From Chryseobacterium viscerum (GTDB lineage: Bacteria > Bacteroidota > Bacteroidia > Flavobacteriales > Weeksellaceae): 64,000 nucleotides of DNA. The DNA is taken from the NCBI RefSeq assembly GCF_025949665.1, contig NZ_JAPDFT010000001.1:434001-498000 (forward strand). Reading direction: 5' to 3'. The translations under genes were made by a program, and so were the position numbers. Of this stretch, positions 44,479 to 54,704 are shown in pieces. How positions within the stretch are numbered: the stretch's first letter is position 1; every line of letters begins with the position of its first letter. A model generated the notes under the pieces. The model worked only from the letters and a program-made list of their open reading frames with translations. It searched no databases and was not told where the DNA came from.

Positions 44479-45831
44479 ATGAAAGTAATGTTAAAAAAAT
44501 TGCGAACAGAAAATGCCATATTATATACAATTAAGTTTTTACTGAAAATTGCATTTGGCTATACCGTTTCTCCAACTTTAGAATTTTTATCGGAAGATAA
44601 TGTAACGATTCAGGTTGAGGGAATAAGAATTAAATTTAAATTATGTTCACACGATAAATTGCTTGATTTGATAGAAGGCAAAGGTCATATGAAGTCTATA
44701 CCTTCATATGATGGTTATTATTACATTCCGATTATTGATGAAAATGTAAGTGATTTTTATGAATGTAATAATGGACATATTCAAATCAATTATGATATTA
44801 TTACTTTATCTTTTGTTTTATTATCATGCTATGATGAATTGACCTCAGAAGCACGAGATGAATTTGACAGATTCAGATATAAAGATAGTTTAGTCTGTAA
44901 ATATAATCTGATTAATATACCCGTTGTTGATGAATACGCATTTCTGATCAGAAAAATTCTTAAAAATGAAGTACAAAGTTTTACTCCCTCATTAAAGCCA
45001 ACAATAATTGTTCCTACTCATGATATAGATAACCTTTATAGATTTGACGGTTTTTTTACATCGATTAAGACTTTAGCTGCAGAAGCAATTAGAGAAAGAA
45101 GGCCTTTACAATTATGCAGTTCAATACTGAACATGTTAAAAACTATTGTTTTTAAAAAAGAAGATCAGTACCTTAAAGGAATAGAGCAATTGTATAAAGA
45201 TTCAAAAAAATACAATTTAAGATCAGTTTTTTTCTTTATGACTGCGAAGCCATCTCAATTTGACAAGGGTCAGGTTATAGACCAAAATGTCTTGAATTTG
45301 ATGTCCAAAATTGAAGATGCAGATATGCTGCTGGGTATTCATCCCGGTTTTAATACGTTCAGGAATATTGCTGTTATGAACGATGAAATAGAGAGACTCA
45401 GAAATACATCAGAAAGAGATATTATACTGGCAAGACAGCATTATCTTAGATTTGACCGTAGAATAACTTTTGAAAATCTTGAGAAATGTGGTATAAAGGT
45501 CGATTATACTATGGGATTTGCAGACCATGAAGGATTTAAATGTGGTACAGCACACCAATTTCACCCATACAATTTTGAAAAAGACCAACCTTACAACATT
45601 CTTGAGATCCCTCTAATTGTTATGGATGGTACCCTGACGCATTACCAAAAATATTCTATGGATAAAGCTTTTGAGGTATTGGAAAATCTTTTCAAAATAA
45701 CAAAAAGAGTTGAAGGTGATTTCATCATACTTTGGCATAATGATAGAGTTTTCAGAGATCAAAAGTGGTATAAGAAAGTGTATTTAAGATTTATTTCACA
45801 ATATAATATGAAAAATAGAAACTTACAGTAA
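44479..45831 (+). CDS. Polysaccharide deacetylase family protein
   Basis: This is a 450-residue protein with an N-terminal domain of about 170 residues and a C-terminal NodB-like barrel. Barrel motifs are PTHDID at about residues 179-184, LGIHPGFNTF near 288, a late EIPLIVMDGTL and ILWHND. It has no clear signal peptide. It may deacetylate a sugar or act as a carbohydrate-modifying hydrolase in the capsule pathway. A fragment similar to its end occurs at 41404-41490. Confidence 0.8.
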   Translation: MKVMLKKLRTENAILYTIKFLLKIAFGYTVSPTLEFLSEDNVTIQVEGIRIKFKLCSHDKLLDLIEGKGHMKSIPSYDGYYYIPIIDENVSDFYECNNGHIQINYDIITLSFVLLSCYDELTSEARDEFDRFRYKDSLVCKYNLINIPVVDEYAFLIRKILKNEVQSFTPSLKPTIIVPTHDIDNLYRFDGFFTSIKTLAAEAIRERRPLQLCSSILNMLKTIVFKKEDQYLKGIEQLYKDSKKYNLRSVFFFMTAKPSQFDKGQVIDQNVLNLMSKIEDADMLLGIHPGFNTFRNIAVMNDEIERLRNTSERDIILARQHYLRFDRRITFENLEKCGIKVDYTMGFADHEGFKCGTAHQFHPYNFEKDQPYNILEIPLIVMDGTLTHYQKYSMDKAFEVLENLFKITKRVEGDFIILWHNDRVFRDQKWYKKVYLRFISQYNMKNRNLQ

Positions 45832-45920
45832 TAACAAAAAAATTCATCCAACATATCTGATTGATTGTAATAAATGAAAAGCTTCCTTAATTTTAATAAA
45901 AACAAATATAATTGAAAAAT

Positions 45921-47096
45921 ATGTCGTTATCTACAGACAAGTTTACATTTTTTAAAGTATTCATTTATTTTATTTTTGTTTTTTCGGGGTCTCTAAAGTG
46001 GTTACCTATTCCAATAGATTTGACCCTATTGTCTCTTTTACTTTGTTTTGTGGTAATGATCTCTGAATTGCGTACAATAGTTCCACTAAAAGTAAAGGAT
46101 CGTCATATTGTCATTTTGATTTTAATATTGAGTCTTGTTTTCCTTGTTTCTAATGTTTATTCAATATCTAGTATTTATGCCGAATCTAAATCACTAGCGA
46201 TTATTTTAAATATTTTTACAGTCATATACCCCATTATTGTATTTAAAAAATCTATTTTTTCTGAATTGAAATTATTGATGTATCTTATTGGTGGATTAAT
46301 GATTGCAGGATTGTTTTATCTGTATTTTAATAATATGTTTATTATATTTCATGATTCTGAATTGCTGGTGGATAAAGTTCCTACATATTTAGTTATTGGA
46401 ATCATGCTGTGTGCATGTTTTATTTTCTCTCTGGCAAGCAAATTAACATGGTATGTTGCGGCTTACAGATTATCAATATTATTTTTACTATTTCAACTTG
46501 GGGGAAGAGGACCTATCATCAATTTGATACTATCCTTAATTGTTTTCTTTACTTTGAATCTTAAAAATTATAAAATAAATTATAAAACAGGGTTTGCAAT
46601 AGGTGCTTTATTTTTTACCATACTTATTTTTGGAGAGAATATTTATACTTTTGCATTTCAAAATGTAGATTTTGAACGATTTAACATATTTAAATCTTAT
46701 AATGAAGATGCAAGTTTATCTATAAGAGGGAATTTTCTTGAGATTGGATTGGAATCAATCCTAGATCATCCTTTTTTTGGACTAGGGATTGGAAGCTCAG
46801 GGTTTATACTGGAGGGTGCTGATGTGAGTAATTATCCGCACAATTTATTTGTTGAATCAATGATGGAATTGGGAATAGTAGGAGGAGGATTATACCTGTC
46901 TGCATATGTATTATTCTTTCTTAGAAATTATTCTACTTCCAAAAGCAATAAGGATATGCTGATTTTATTTATTATTGTTTTGCTATTTTACCTGGAAGAT
47001 AATAAAAGTAACTCTTTTGATTCCTGGAGATGCAGTATTATATGGATTATGTTTTTTATATCTGAGAAGAGATATAAAGTTGGAATAACTAATTAA
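45921..47096 (+). CDS. O-antigen polymerase/ligase-like membrane protein (Wzy candidate 1)
   Basis: This 391-residue polytopic protein has the Wzy_C/O-antigen-ligase pattern: GGRGPIINLI in the middle and, in the large late periplasmic loop, FGLGIGSSGF and PHNLFVESMMELG. The ATG at 45921 is preferred over an upstream TTG. It lies beside the flippase in the AT-rich core, which makes it the more likely repeat-unit polymerase of the two such proteins in the locus. Confidence 0.85.
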   Translation: MSLSTDKFTFFKVFIYFIFVFSGSLKWLPIPIDLTLLSLLLCFVVMISELRTIVPLKVKDRHIVILILILSLVFLVSNVYSISSIYAESKSLAIILNIFTVIYPIIVFKKSIFSELKLLMYLIGGLMIAGLFYLYFNNMFIIFHDSELLVDKVPTYLVIGIMLCACFIFSLASKLTWYVAAYRLSILFLLFQLGGRGPIINLILSLIVFFTLNLKNYKINYKTGFAIGALFFTILIFGENIYTFAFQNVDFERFNIFKSYNEDASLSIRGNFLEIGLESILDHPFFGLGIGSSGFILEGADVSNYPHNLFVESMMELGIVGGGLYLSAYVLFFLRNYSTSKSNKDMLILFIIVLLFYLEDNKSNSFDSWRCSIIWIMFFISEKRYKVGITN

Positions 47097-47196
47097 AAAT
47101 TCACTTGAAATAATGTATAATATTAATTTTATAAAACTAGATTATACTTATATAGGTTCCTATAAATATTATTTAATTTAAAAAAGAAAAAAACAA

Positions 47197-49029
47197 ATGT
47201 GTGGAATTTTTGGTGTCGTATCGAACACCAGTATTAATAAACAGAAGTTTCAAACTCTGGTAAAGCATTCCGAACAAAGAGGCGTAGACTCTAGTGGTTT
47301 GATTTATTATCAAAATAACCAATATAAGATAAACAGAGCTGATTACAGCATTGAAAAATTACTGAACAAGGTAAAACCATATAATAACAATATTGTTTTA
47401 GGACATAGCAGGTTGATTACAAACGGACTGGGAGATAACCAGCCAGTAATCAGAGGAAATATATGTGCAATACACAATGGTATTATTGTAAACGAAGAAG
47501 AAGTCTGGAGCAAGTTATCAGTAAGCAGACAATTGAAAATTGATTCTGAAGCTATTGTTGCTATCGCAGAAGAATTTCTTCAAAATAATGACAATAAAAT
47601 AGAAGATCTTCCCCAAAAGATACTTTCTTTATGTCAGGGAGTTATTGCTTGTGCTCTTGCTCTGCCGGAAAAAGGAAAACTGCTTCTTTTTTCTAATAAT
47701 GGCAGCTTATATGTGGGATATAACGAGGACAAAACTTATTTTGCATCAGAAAGCTATGGGCTTAGAATTATAGGATGCGAAAACATTACTCAGATCAAAG
47801 AAGAGTCTTTGATTCTGGATATTCCTGTTTCCAAGGAAAACCTTTCAGTAACCGATGAAAAAAGCAGGGTGGAAGATCTTATCCCTGAGTTTAAATTTAA
47901 TACTATTGAAGAAGGCCTGCTTGAATACAAGAAATTAAATATCAAAAGATGTACCAAATGTATTCTTCCGGAGACAATGCCTTTCATAAAATTTGATGAA
48001 GCTGGGGTATGTAATTACTGTAAAAACTACAAACCAAGAAATAACCCGAAACCGAAAGAAGAAATATTTAAGCTGGTAGAACCCTACAGAAGAAAAGGTA
48101 AGGAGCTGGATTGTATTGTTCCTTTTTCAGGAGGTAGAGACAGCTGTTACGGGTTACATCTTATTGTAAAAGAACTGGAAATGAAACCCGTTACCTATAC
48201 TTATGATTGGGGGATGGTAACAGATCTTGGCAGAAGAAATATCAGCCGTATGTGTGCTGATCTCGGAGTAGAAAATATTATTGTGGCTGCAGATATTTCA
48301 TTGAAAAGGAAGAATATCAGAATGAATCTTGAAGCATGGCTGAAATCACCTCACTTAGGAATGATGGCAATGCTTACGGCAGGAGATAAACACTTCTTCA
48401 GACATGTAGAAGATATCAAGAAGCAGACAGGAATCAATCTTAATCTGTGGGGAGTAAATCCATTAGAAGTAACTCACTTTAAAACAGGGTTTTTAGATAT
48501 TGAACCAGATTTTGAAGAAAAGAGAGTGTACAGCCATGGTGCTATGAAACAGCTGAGATATCACTCTAAAAGATTCAGAGCGATGATGGAGAGCCCTGGG
48601 TATTTCAATAGCTCACTTTGGGATACTCTCTCAGGAGAATATTATCGCAGCTTCACTGAAAAGCAGGATTACTACCATATTTTCGATTATTGGAGATGGG
48701 ATGAGGAGCAGGTTGATAACACCCTTTTAAATGATTATAACTGGGAAAAAGCAATAGACACTACCACTACCTGGAGGATTGGTGATGGTACAGCGGCTTT
48801 TTACAATTATGTATATTACACGGTAGCCGGCTTTACAGAACATGACACGTTCAGAAGTAATCAGATCAGAGAAGGGCAAATGACAAGAGAAAAAGCTTTA
48901 GAACTTGTTGAGCTAGAAAATACTCCACGATATCAGAATATCAGATGGTATTTAGATACGTTGGGATTAGATTTTGAAAGAGTCATTAAAATCGTGAATA
49001 AAATTCCGAAATTGTATACTGAAAAATAA
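47197..49029 (+). CDS. Glutaminase/N-acetyl sugar amidotransferase fusion (WbpG-like)
   Basis: This 610-residue protein joins two enzymes. Residues 1-225 form a class-II Ntn glutamine amidotransferase: Cys2 nucleophile in MCGIFGVVS, RGVDSSGL, GHSRLITNG and IHNGIIVN. Residues 245-605 match the WbpG/PseA N-acetyl sugar amidotransferase family: CTKCILPETMPF with CNYCKNY (four Cys, likely zinc) and the PP-loop SGGRDS at 311-316. WbpG normally takes ammonia from separate HisH/HisF-type partners, which are absent here. It is predicted to convert an N-acetyl group to an acetamidino group on a uronic acid. Confidence 0.88.
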   Translation: MCGIFGVVSNTSINKQKFQTLVKHSEQRGVDSSGLIYYQNNQYKINRADYSIEKLLNKVKPYNNNIVLGHSRLITNGLGDNQPVIRGNICAIHNGIIVNEEEVWSKLSVSRQLKIDSEAIVAIAEEFLQNNDNKIEDLPQKILSLCQGVIACALALPEKGKLLLFSNNGSLYVGYNEDKTYFASESYGLRIIGCENITQIKEESLILDIPVSKENLSVTDEKSRVEDLIPEFKFNTIEEGLLEYKKLNIKRCTKCILPETMPFIKFDEAGVCNYCKNYKPRNNPKPKEEIFKLVEPYRRKGKELDCIVPFSGGRDSCYGLHLIVKELEMKPVTYTYDWGMVTDLGRRNISRMCADLGVENIIVAADISLKRKNIRMNLEAWLKSPHLGMMAMLTAGDKHFFRHVEDIKKQTGINLNLWGVNPLEVTHFKTGFLDIEPDFEEKRVYSHGAMKQLRYHSKRFRAMMESPGYFNSSLWDTLSGEYYRSFTEKQDYYHIFDYWRWDEEQVDNTLLNDYNWEKAIDTTTTWRIGDGTAAFYNYVYYTVAGFTEHDTFRSNQIREGQMTREKALELVELENTPRYQNIRWYLDTLGLDFERVIKIVNKIPKLYTEK

Positions 49030-49048
49030 ATTAAATTTTTGTTCGTAA

Positions 49049-50317
49049 ATGAAAAGCTCTACAGTGATTTTTAAAGTTACATTACTATTTACCTATTGGA
49101 TTTATAGTAGTTCTTTTTGTTTGGCTATGCCTACTTTTAAGAGTGTAATGCAGACACAAAATAAAAAGACATTTACATCAGATAAGCCCATATTTACTGA
49201 CAAAAACTTAAGTGTTAAGGAAATTTCTAAGCTCCTGGATTTTTATACTGATGTGTTCAGTTCAGAAACTCAGCTGGCCAAGTGGTACAGCGCCGTCTAT
49301 GATAGTTCTGCACTTTTGTATATTCCCATACAATATGCTTATGATACCCAAAATCAGGAATTAATAAACAAGCTGCAGAAACTGTATACTTATAATACCC
49401 TGGTTATTGTTAAAAAGAATACTCAGGCCGATGATCTGGCTAAAAGGACATTTTACTTTACTGCTTCAGAATATTTAAGAAGAAGTGGAATTAAAAACAA
49501 TGCTGAAAACACCAAAATGTATAATTTCATAAAAAGTGAAATTTTATATTACTGGAATAATAATCCCGCAAATATTTGGGAATCAGAATCAAATAAATTC
49601 TATGGTGCAAAACAAAGGATAGATTATATCTTAAGTGGAGATTTTAATGGCAATTTAAGTTACTACAGAGCAATTACTGATTTTGAACTCTACGTTATGG
49701 GAACAGGTGTAAGTCTTTTACTCATTGAGAAAGATGCAAAGCAAACCATAACCCCTGATTTAGTCTCTATTAAAGATAGATTCTATCAGGTGTTGAAGAA
49801 AGAAGTAAAGATTAAAGATAATAAAGCATGGTATCTGCAGCCCAATATATGGCGTGATCATCCGGATTTTAAGGATGTGGCTCTGGAAAAAAGTCAAAGT
49901 GTTAATTGGGATGCCTCTCATTTTTCAAGAATGTCTGCTTATCTGCATCTGCTGAAACTTAATTTTCAGGATGATAAACCAAAATATAGCTATCTGGAAA
50001 AACTTACTACATTACTTTCAAACCAGCTCATTACTAATATTGCAAGCTATGATTCCAGTAATAGTATTTATATTTTCAATAATTATATAGACGGTAATAA
50101 CAGTAACTTTAGAAGTGATATTAAAGATGGGAAAAAAGGTATACAGCCATCTAAGAATTTTGAACATATTTTTATTGGATGGTGGAAAATGTTGAATACC
50201 AATGAAATTGATACCATGTATGAAAAAATAGCAAAAAATTTTCCATATTATTCTGAACAGAGTGCCTATATCGCTCATGATAAAGGTTTCTTTCAGGAAA
50301 TTGTAAATCTGAAATGA
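49049..50317 (+). CDS. Exported protein of unknown function, all-helical
   Basis: This is a 422-residue protein with an N-terminal hydrophobic signal (about residues 7-26, cut near CLA) and no further membrane segment. The remainder is rich in helices and aromatic residues, with the distinctive NWDASHFSRMSAYLHLL and IFIGWWKML. This is reminiscent of alpha/alpha-toroid polysaccharide lyases or hydrolases, but I cannot name a family or catalytic residues. Its place between an amidotransferase and a glycosyltransferase suggests a periplasmic role on the polymer. Confidence 0.6.
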   Translation: MKSSTVIFKVTLLFTYWIYSSSFCLAMPTFKSVMQTQNKKTFTSDKPIFTDKNLSVKEISKLLDFYTDVFSSETQLAKWYSAVYDSSALLYIPIQYAYDTQNQELINKLQKLYTYNTLVIVKKNTQADDLAKRTFYFTASEYLRRSGIKNNAENTKMYNFIKSEILYYWNNNPANIWESESNKFYGAKQRIDYILSGDFNGNLSYYRAITDFELYVMGTGVSLLLIEKDAKQTITPDLVSIKDRFYQVLKKEVKIKDNKAWYLQPNIWRDHPDFKDVALEKSQSVNWDASHFSRMSAYLHLLKLNFQDDKPKYSYLEKLTTLLSNQLITNIASYDSSNSIYIFNNYIDGNNSNFRSDIKDGKKGIQPSKNFEHIFIGWWKMLNTNEIDTMYEKIAKNFPYYSEQSAYIAHDKGFFQEIVNLK

Positions 50318-50447
50318 TTTGATAGAGCACTGTTGAATTGTAAGTTAGGTACAAAGCCTGTCAGATTCAGTAGGAAAATCAAAAAATAAGAAATAAAACA
50401 TTACCCATGTTTAACAGGAGAATTGAAAACTTTCCAAAAGCCAATTA

Positions 50448-51575
50448 ATGAATAAAAAATACGGATTTCACGTCTGCCATCTCACGAGTGTTCATCCAAG
50501 AAATGATTCTAGAATATTCCATAAGATGTGTAAAAGTCTGGCATCTAATGATGTAAGGGTAACTTTGGTAGTAGCTGATGGGAAAGGTAATGAGACGGTG
50601 GACAATGTAGAAATTATAGATATTGGAGCCCCGGCTGGTAGATTGAAAAGAATTACACAAACTACCTCTGAAATCTTTAATAAAGCTAAAGAACTCAACG
50701 CAGATGTGTTTCACCTTCATGATCCTGAACTGCTTTTAATAGCAAAGAAGCTGAAAAAATTAAATAAAAAAGTAATCTTTGATTCCCACGAAGACACAGT
50801 AAACACTATTTTAGTTTCACCCTATTTAAAATCTCCTGTTTCAAATATGATCTCCATATTATATGAGAATTTTGAACGCTATACCTGTAAAAAGATAGAT
50901 GGAGTGATTGGTGCTACGCCTCATATTGAAAATTATTTTAAAAAGTTTGCCAAACAAACTGAAAATATCAATAACTATCCTATCTTATCTGATAAGAAAC
51001 AGGAACAGATTTTCTGGGATCAAAAGCAGAATGAAGTATGCTATGTGGGATCTATTGATGATACAAGAGGAATTAAAGATCTGATGAATTCATTGGAGCT
51101 CACAAAATCACAGGCAAGACTGAATCTTGCGGGTATGTATTCTTCTATCACTTTGGAAAAAGAGATAAAAGAACATAAAGATTACCACCTTGTCAATGAT
51201 TTCGGATATGTTAATTCGGAAGAAGTAGAAAATATTTATAACCGCTCATTAGCAGGCGTGGTTACTTTACATCCTATTCCGACATTTTTAGTGAGTCTGC
51301 CTATAAAAATGTTTGAATACATGGTTGCAGGGATTCCTTTTATTGCCTCAGATTTTCCATATTGGAGAAGTTTATTGAAAGGGTGTGAATGTTGTATTTT
51401 TGTAAACCCTCAAAAACCTAAAGAAATTGCTGATGCTATTGATTACTTGATGCTTCATAAGGAAACAGCAAAGCAAATGGGTGAAGCGGGACGAAAATTA
51501 GTCTTTGAAAATTTTTCATGGGAAAGCCAGTCCGAAAAATTATTAACGTTTTATCAAAAAGTTTTATCCAACTAA
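50448..51575 (+). CDS. Glycosyltransferase family 4
   Basis: This is a 375-residue cytoplasmic GT-B enzyme. The N-terminal domain has VCHLTSVHPRNDSRIF and VFHLHDPELL. The C-terminal nucleotide-sugar site has PIKMFEYMVAGIPFIASDF, the acidic E-x7-E-type region. It is predicted to add one sugar of the repeat unit on the lipid carrier. Donor and linkage cannot be read from sequence. It is followed one base later by the AsnB-like gene. Confidence 0.9.
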   Translation: MNKKYGFHVCHLTSVHPRNDSRIFHKMCKSLASNDVRVTLVVADGKGNETVDNVEIIDIGAPAGRLKRITQTTSEIFNKAKELNADVFHLHDPELLLIAKKLKKLNKKVIFDSHEDTVNTILVSPYLKSPVSNMISILYENFERYTCKKIDGVIGATPHIENYFKKFAKQTENINNYPILSDKKQEQIFWDQKQNEVCYVGSIDDTRGIKDLMNSLELTKSQARLNLAGMYSSITLEKEIKEHKDYHLVNDFGYVNSEEVENIYNRSLAGVVTLHPIPTFLVSLPIKMFEYMVAGIPFIASDFPYWRSLLKGCECCIFVNPQKPKEIADAIDYLMLHKETAKQMGEAGRKLVFENFSWESQSEKLLTFYQKVLSN

Positions 51576-51576
51576 T

Positions 51577-53427
51577 ATGTGCGGAATAACAGGAGCAATA
51601 GAATTTAAAAGATCACAAAATCTTGACTTTAAAGAAGGAAGTGATTTACATAATTATATACGAAGAAGAGGACCGGATTACTATGGGGTTGAAAAAGCAG
51701 AATACGCTGACTGGTCAGTAACTTTGGCTCACTCAAGGCTGGCAATTATAGACCTGTCAGGAGCATCTAATCAACCTATGATTTCCGATGACGAAAGATA
51801 TAGTCTCACTTATAATGGTGAAATATACAACTACCAGGAAATCAGAGAAGAATTAATATCTAATGGTTTTGACTTCAGAACCAAAGGAGATACTGAAGTT
51901 CTTTTAAGAGCCTGGGAATGCTGGGGAGAGGCTTGTTTGAATAAGCTGAATGGAATGTTTGTTTTCGGATTATTTGACAAGATAAAAGGAGAGTTCTATC
52001 TGGTAAGAGACAGATTTGGAATTAAACCGTTAATTTATACCTTTTTTGATGGTCAGTTACTATTCTCTTCATCCATAGCCTCTGTAGCTAAACAAACAAA
52101 TCAGGATATAGATCTGGAATATTGTTCCAGTGGGATAAGATTCGGTTTTTTCGAGGGATATGAAGACAGAACTCCCTTCAAAAATGTAAAATATCTTTTA
52201 CCAGGATCATTAATGAAATGTAAACTGGAAGGAGAACTGAAAACAGAGACTAAAACCTGGTATTCTCTGGAAGAGCAGGTTGCAAAAAAAAGAAAAGAGC
52301 TAGAGTCATTAAGTTCGGAAGAACTCATTTCCAAAGGGAAGTCACTGTTGGAAAATTCAACCAAAATACGTCTGAGAAGTGATGTTCCTCTGGCTATTTC
52401 TTTGAGTGGAGGAGTAGATTCTTCCTCTATAGCAGCAATTGCATCAAAAGAAGTAGATCATCTGGAGGCTTTCAGCTATGGAGCTCCCGATCACCCGAAA
52501 TCAGAAGGCCCCGTTATTAATAAGTTTGCAAAAGATAAAAATATTAACGTTGAATATATTCACCATTCTTACACAGCACAAGAGATGGGGAATATCTATG
52601 ACCAAACCATGGAGGCACAGGAATCTCCATTTCTGGGACTCAGTATCATAGCACAGCATGAAGTATACAAGCAGGTAAAAGAAAGAAACATCAAAGTGTT
52701 ACTAGGCGGTCAGGGAGGTGATGAAATTTTTGCCGGATACAGAAAATTTTTCGTAGTAGCATTGCGAAAGGCAATAGAAAACAAAGAAGTTTTGCCAGGT
52801 TTACAATATTTTCACTCATTAGCTCTGATGTTGGTATTTGAAGCAAAACAAATAAAGACATATTGGAATGAGAAAAACAGATATCTGAAGACAACAGGGA
52901 AAGATACAGCATTCCTGGATTGCTTGCCTGAAATTTCTTTAAATCTGTTTGAAAATTCATCTTTATCAAGCAGGCAGATTTCAGATATCCAAAAATACAG
53001 TATCCCTTCCCTTTTAAGATATGAAGACAGAAATTCAATGTATTTTTCTATTGAGAGCAGACTGCCTTTTATGGACTATAGATTGGTAGAATTTGCTTTA
53101 GCATTGCCGGATTTGCTTAAAATTAAAAATGGTTACGGAAAATGGATATTACGTGAAATGATGAAAAAAGACGTGCCAGGATATATCCTTAAAAACCGTC
53201 TGAAAAGAGGCTTTGATGTCACACAGAATTGGGTGAATGATGGTGTGGGAGAAAGAATAAAATTAAATATTTTAGAAAATAAATCTAAAGCAAAAGATTT
53301 TGTATCAGACTTCGGCCAACTTGAAAACAGTCTCACCATTGAGAATCTTAATAACAGTAATATTCTGAATGAAGCAATAATGCTTGATTTCCTGATTGAT
53401 CCAATTAAAAAACCAACCCTGCAGTAA
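51577..53427 (+). CDS. asnB: Asparagine synthase (glutamine-hydrolysing)-like amidotransferase
   Basis: This 616-residue protein has an N-terminal Ntn glutaminase (MCGITGAIEF, RRGPDYYG, YNGEIYNYQEIREEL, GDTEVLLRAW) and a C-terminal synthase domain with PP-loop SLSGGVDSSS (about residues 275-284). In capsule and O-antigen clusters such AsnB paralogues (for example WbpS) are thought to amidate the carboxyl of uronic acids rather than make asparagine. Here it is flanked by glycosyltransferases, which favours that role, although genuine AsnB cannot be excluded. Confidence 0.88.
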   Translation: MCGITGAIEFKRSQNLDFKEGSDLHNYIRRRGPDYYGVEKAEYADWSVTLAHSRLAIIDLSGASNQPMISDDERYSLTYNGEIYNYQEIREELISNGFDFRTKGDTEVLLRAWECWGEACLNKLNGMFVFGLFDKIKGEFYLVRDRFGIKPLIYTFFDGQLLFSSSIASVAKQTNQDIDLEYCSSGIRFGFFEGYEDRTPFKNVKYLLPGSLMKCKLEGELKTETKTWYSLEEQVAKKRKELESLSSEELISKGKSLLENSTKIRLRSDVPLAISLSGGVDSSSIAAIASKEVDHLEAFSYGAPDHPKSEGPVINKFAKDKNINVEYIHHSYTAQEMGNIYDQTMEAQESPFLGLSIIAQHEVYKQVKERNIKVLLGGQGGDEIFAGYRKFFVVALRKAIENKEVLPGLQYFHSLALMLVFEAKQIKTYWNEKNRYLKTTGKDTAFLDCLPEISLNLFENSSLSSRQISDIQKYSIPSLLRYEDRNSMYFSIESRLPFMDYRLVEFALALPDLLKIKNGYGKWILREMMKKDVPGYILKNRLKRGFDVTQNWVNDGVGERIKLNILENKSKAKDFVSDFGQLENSLTIENLNNSNILNEAIMLDFLIDPIKKPTLQ

Positions 53428-53430
53428 AAA

Positions 53431-54669
53431 ATGAAAAAAAATATCTGGTTAATTTCCAAATATGCCTCACCACCACAGTATGCAAAAGCTCCATCGCGCT
53501 TATTTTATCTGGCGAGAGAGTTTAAAAAAATGGGAAATGAAGCTTTATTAATAACATCGGATGCCAATCATTTTACGAATTGTCCTGAAACGGATAAAAT
53601 ATATAATGATGAGGAACAGGATGGGGTTGCTATTAGATGGATTAAAACCAAAAAATATACTAAAACCGCATCTATAGACAGAATTTTGTCTTGGCTTGAT
53701 TTTGAAAGAAAGCTATTTTTAATGAAACTTTCCAATATGGAAAAGCCTGATGCAGTTATTATTTCGTCACTTTCCATTTTTACGATCATATATGGTTATT
53801 ATCTGAAAAAAAAGTTTGGGAGCTTTTTAGTTTTTGAAATTCGTGATATCTGGCCTTTAACGATGACAGAGGAAGCTGGTTTTTCGAAATGGCATCCTCT
53901 TGTTTTACTGATAGGATTTATAGAAAAGTTTGGATACAGGAACGCTGATTTGGTTGCAGGAACAATGCCAAGGCTGGATTTACACGTAGAAGAATTACTG
54001 GGATATAAAAAACCTTTTCATTGTTCACCATTAGGATTTGATCCTGAAAATTATTCTGAAGACTTCCTGAAAGAAAAAAATCCGTTTTTAGAAATAGTAC
54101 CATCAGGTAAAGTAATTATTGGCTATGCGGGAAGTATGGGGGTTACGAATGCATTGGAACCTTTCATTGAAACAATACAAATAATGAAAGAGAACACCAA
54201 TATCCATTTTGTATTGGTTGGAAGCGGTGATCTTAGAGCATCTTATGAAGAACAGTTAAAAGATTGTACGAATATAACTTTTTTACAAAGAATTCAGCAA
54301 AATGAAGTTAAATATTTTCTTCAGGTTTGTGATATTCTATACTTATCTACCAAAGATTCAAAAGTATGGGATTATGGGCAATCTATGAACAAAGTGGTAG
54401 AATATATGCTTGCCGCCAAACCAATTATTGCTTCTTATACCGGATATCCTTCTATGATTAATGAAGCTGATTGCGGTAGGTTTATCAACAGTACATCTGC
54501 AGAGGATATTAAAGATGCCATTTTATATTACGCCAATATGAGTACGGAAGAAAGAATTGAGATAGGAAATAAAGGCAGAAAATGGATTTTTGAAAACAGA
54601 ACGTATCCGGTGTTGGGGAAAAAATATCTGGACGCTATTTTATCTCATTCCGTAAAGCAAAAGAAGTAG
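53431..54669 (+). CDS. Glycosyltransferase family 4 (WbuB-like)
   Basis: This is a 412-residue GT-B enzyme. The N-terminus KNIWLISKYASPPQY and the block VFEIRDIWPLTMTEEAG are typical of the WbuB/WcaI-type GT4 group, which often transfers amino-deoxyhexoses. The donor site has YGQSMNKVVEYMLAAKPIIAS. It starts three bases after the AsnB-like stop. The specific sugar is unknown. Confidence 0.9.
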   Translation: MKKNIWLISKYASPPQYAKAPSRLFYLAREFKKMGNEALLITSDANHFTNCPETDKIYNDEEQDGVAIRWIKTKKYTKTASIDRILSWLDFERKLFLMKLSNMEKPDAVIISSLSIFTIIYGYYLKKKFGSFLVFEIRDIWPLTMTEEAGFSKWHPLVLLIGFIEKFGYRNADLVAGTMPRLDLHVEELLGYKKPFHCSPLGFDPENYSEDFLKEKNPFLEIVPSGKVIIGYAGSMGVTNALEPFIETIQIMKENTNIHFVLVGSGDLRASYEEQLKDCTNITFLQRIQQNEVKYFLQVCDILYLSTKDSKVWDYGQSMNKVVEYMLAAKPIIASYTGYPSMINEADCGRFINSTSAEDIKDAILYYANMSTEERIEIGNKGRKWIFENRTYPVLGKKYLDAILSHSVKQKK

Positions 54670-54704
54670 CTTTGCATTGGTTGAAATAAAAAATAGGCTT
54701 TATT

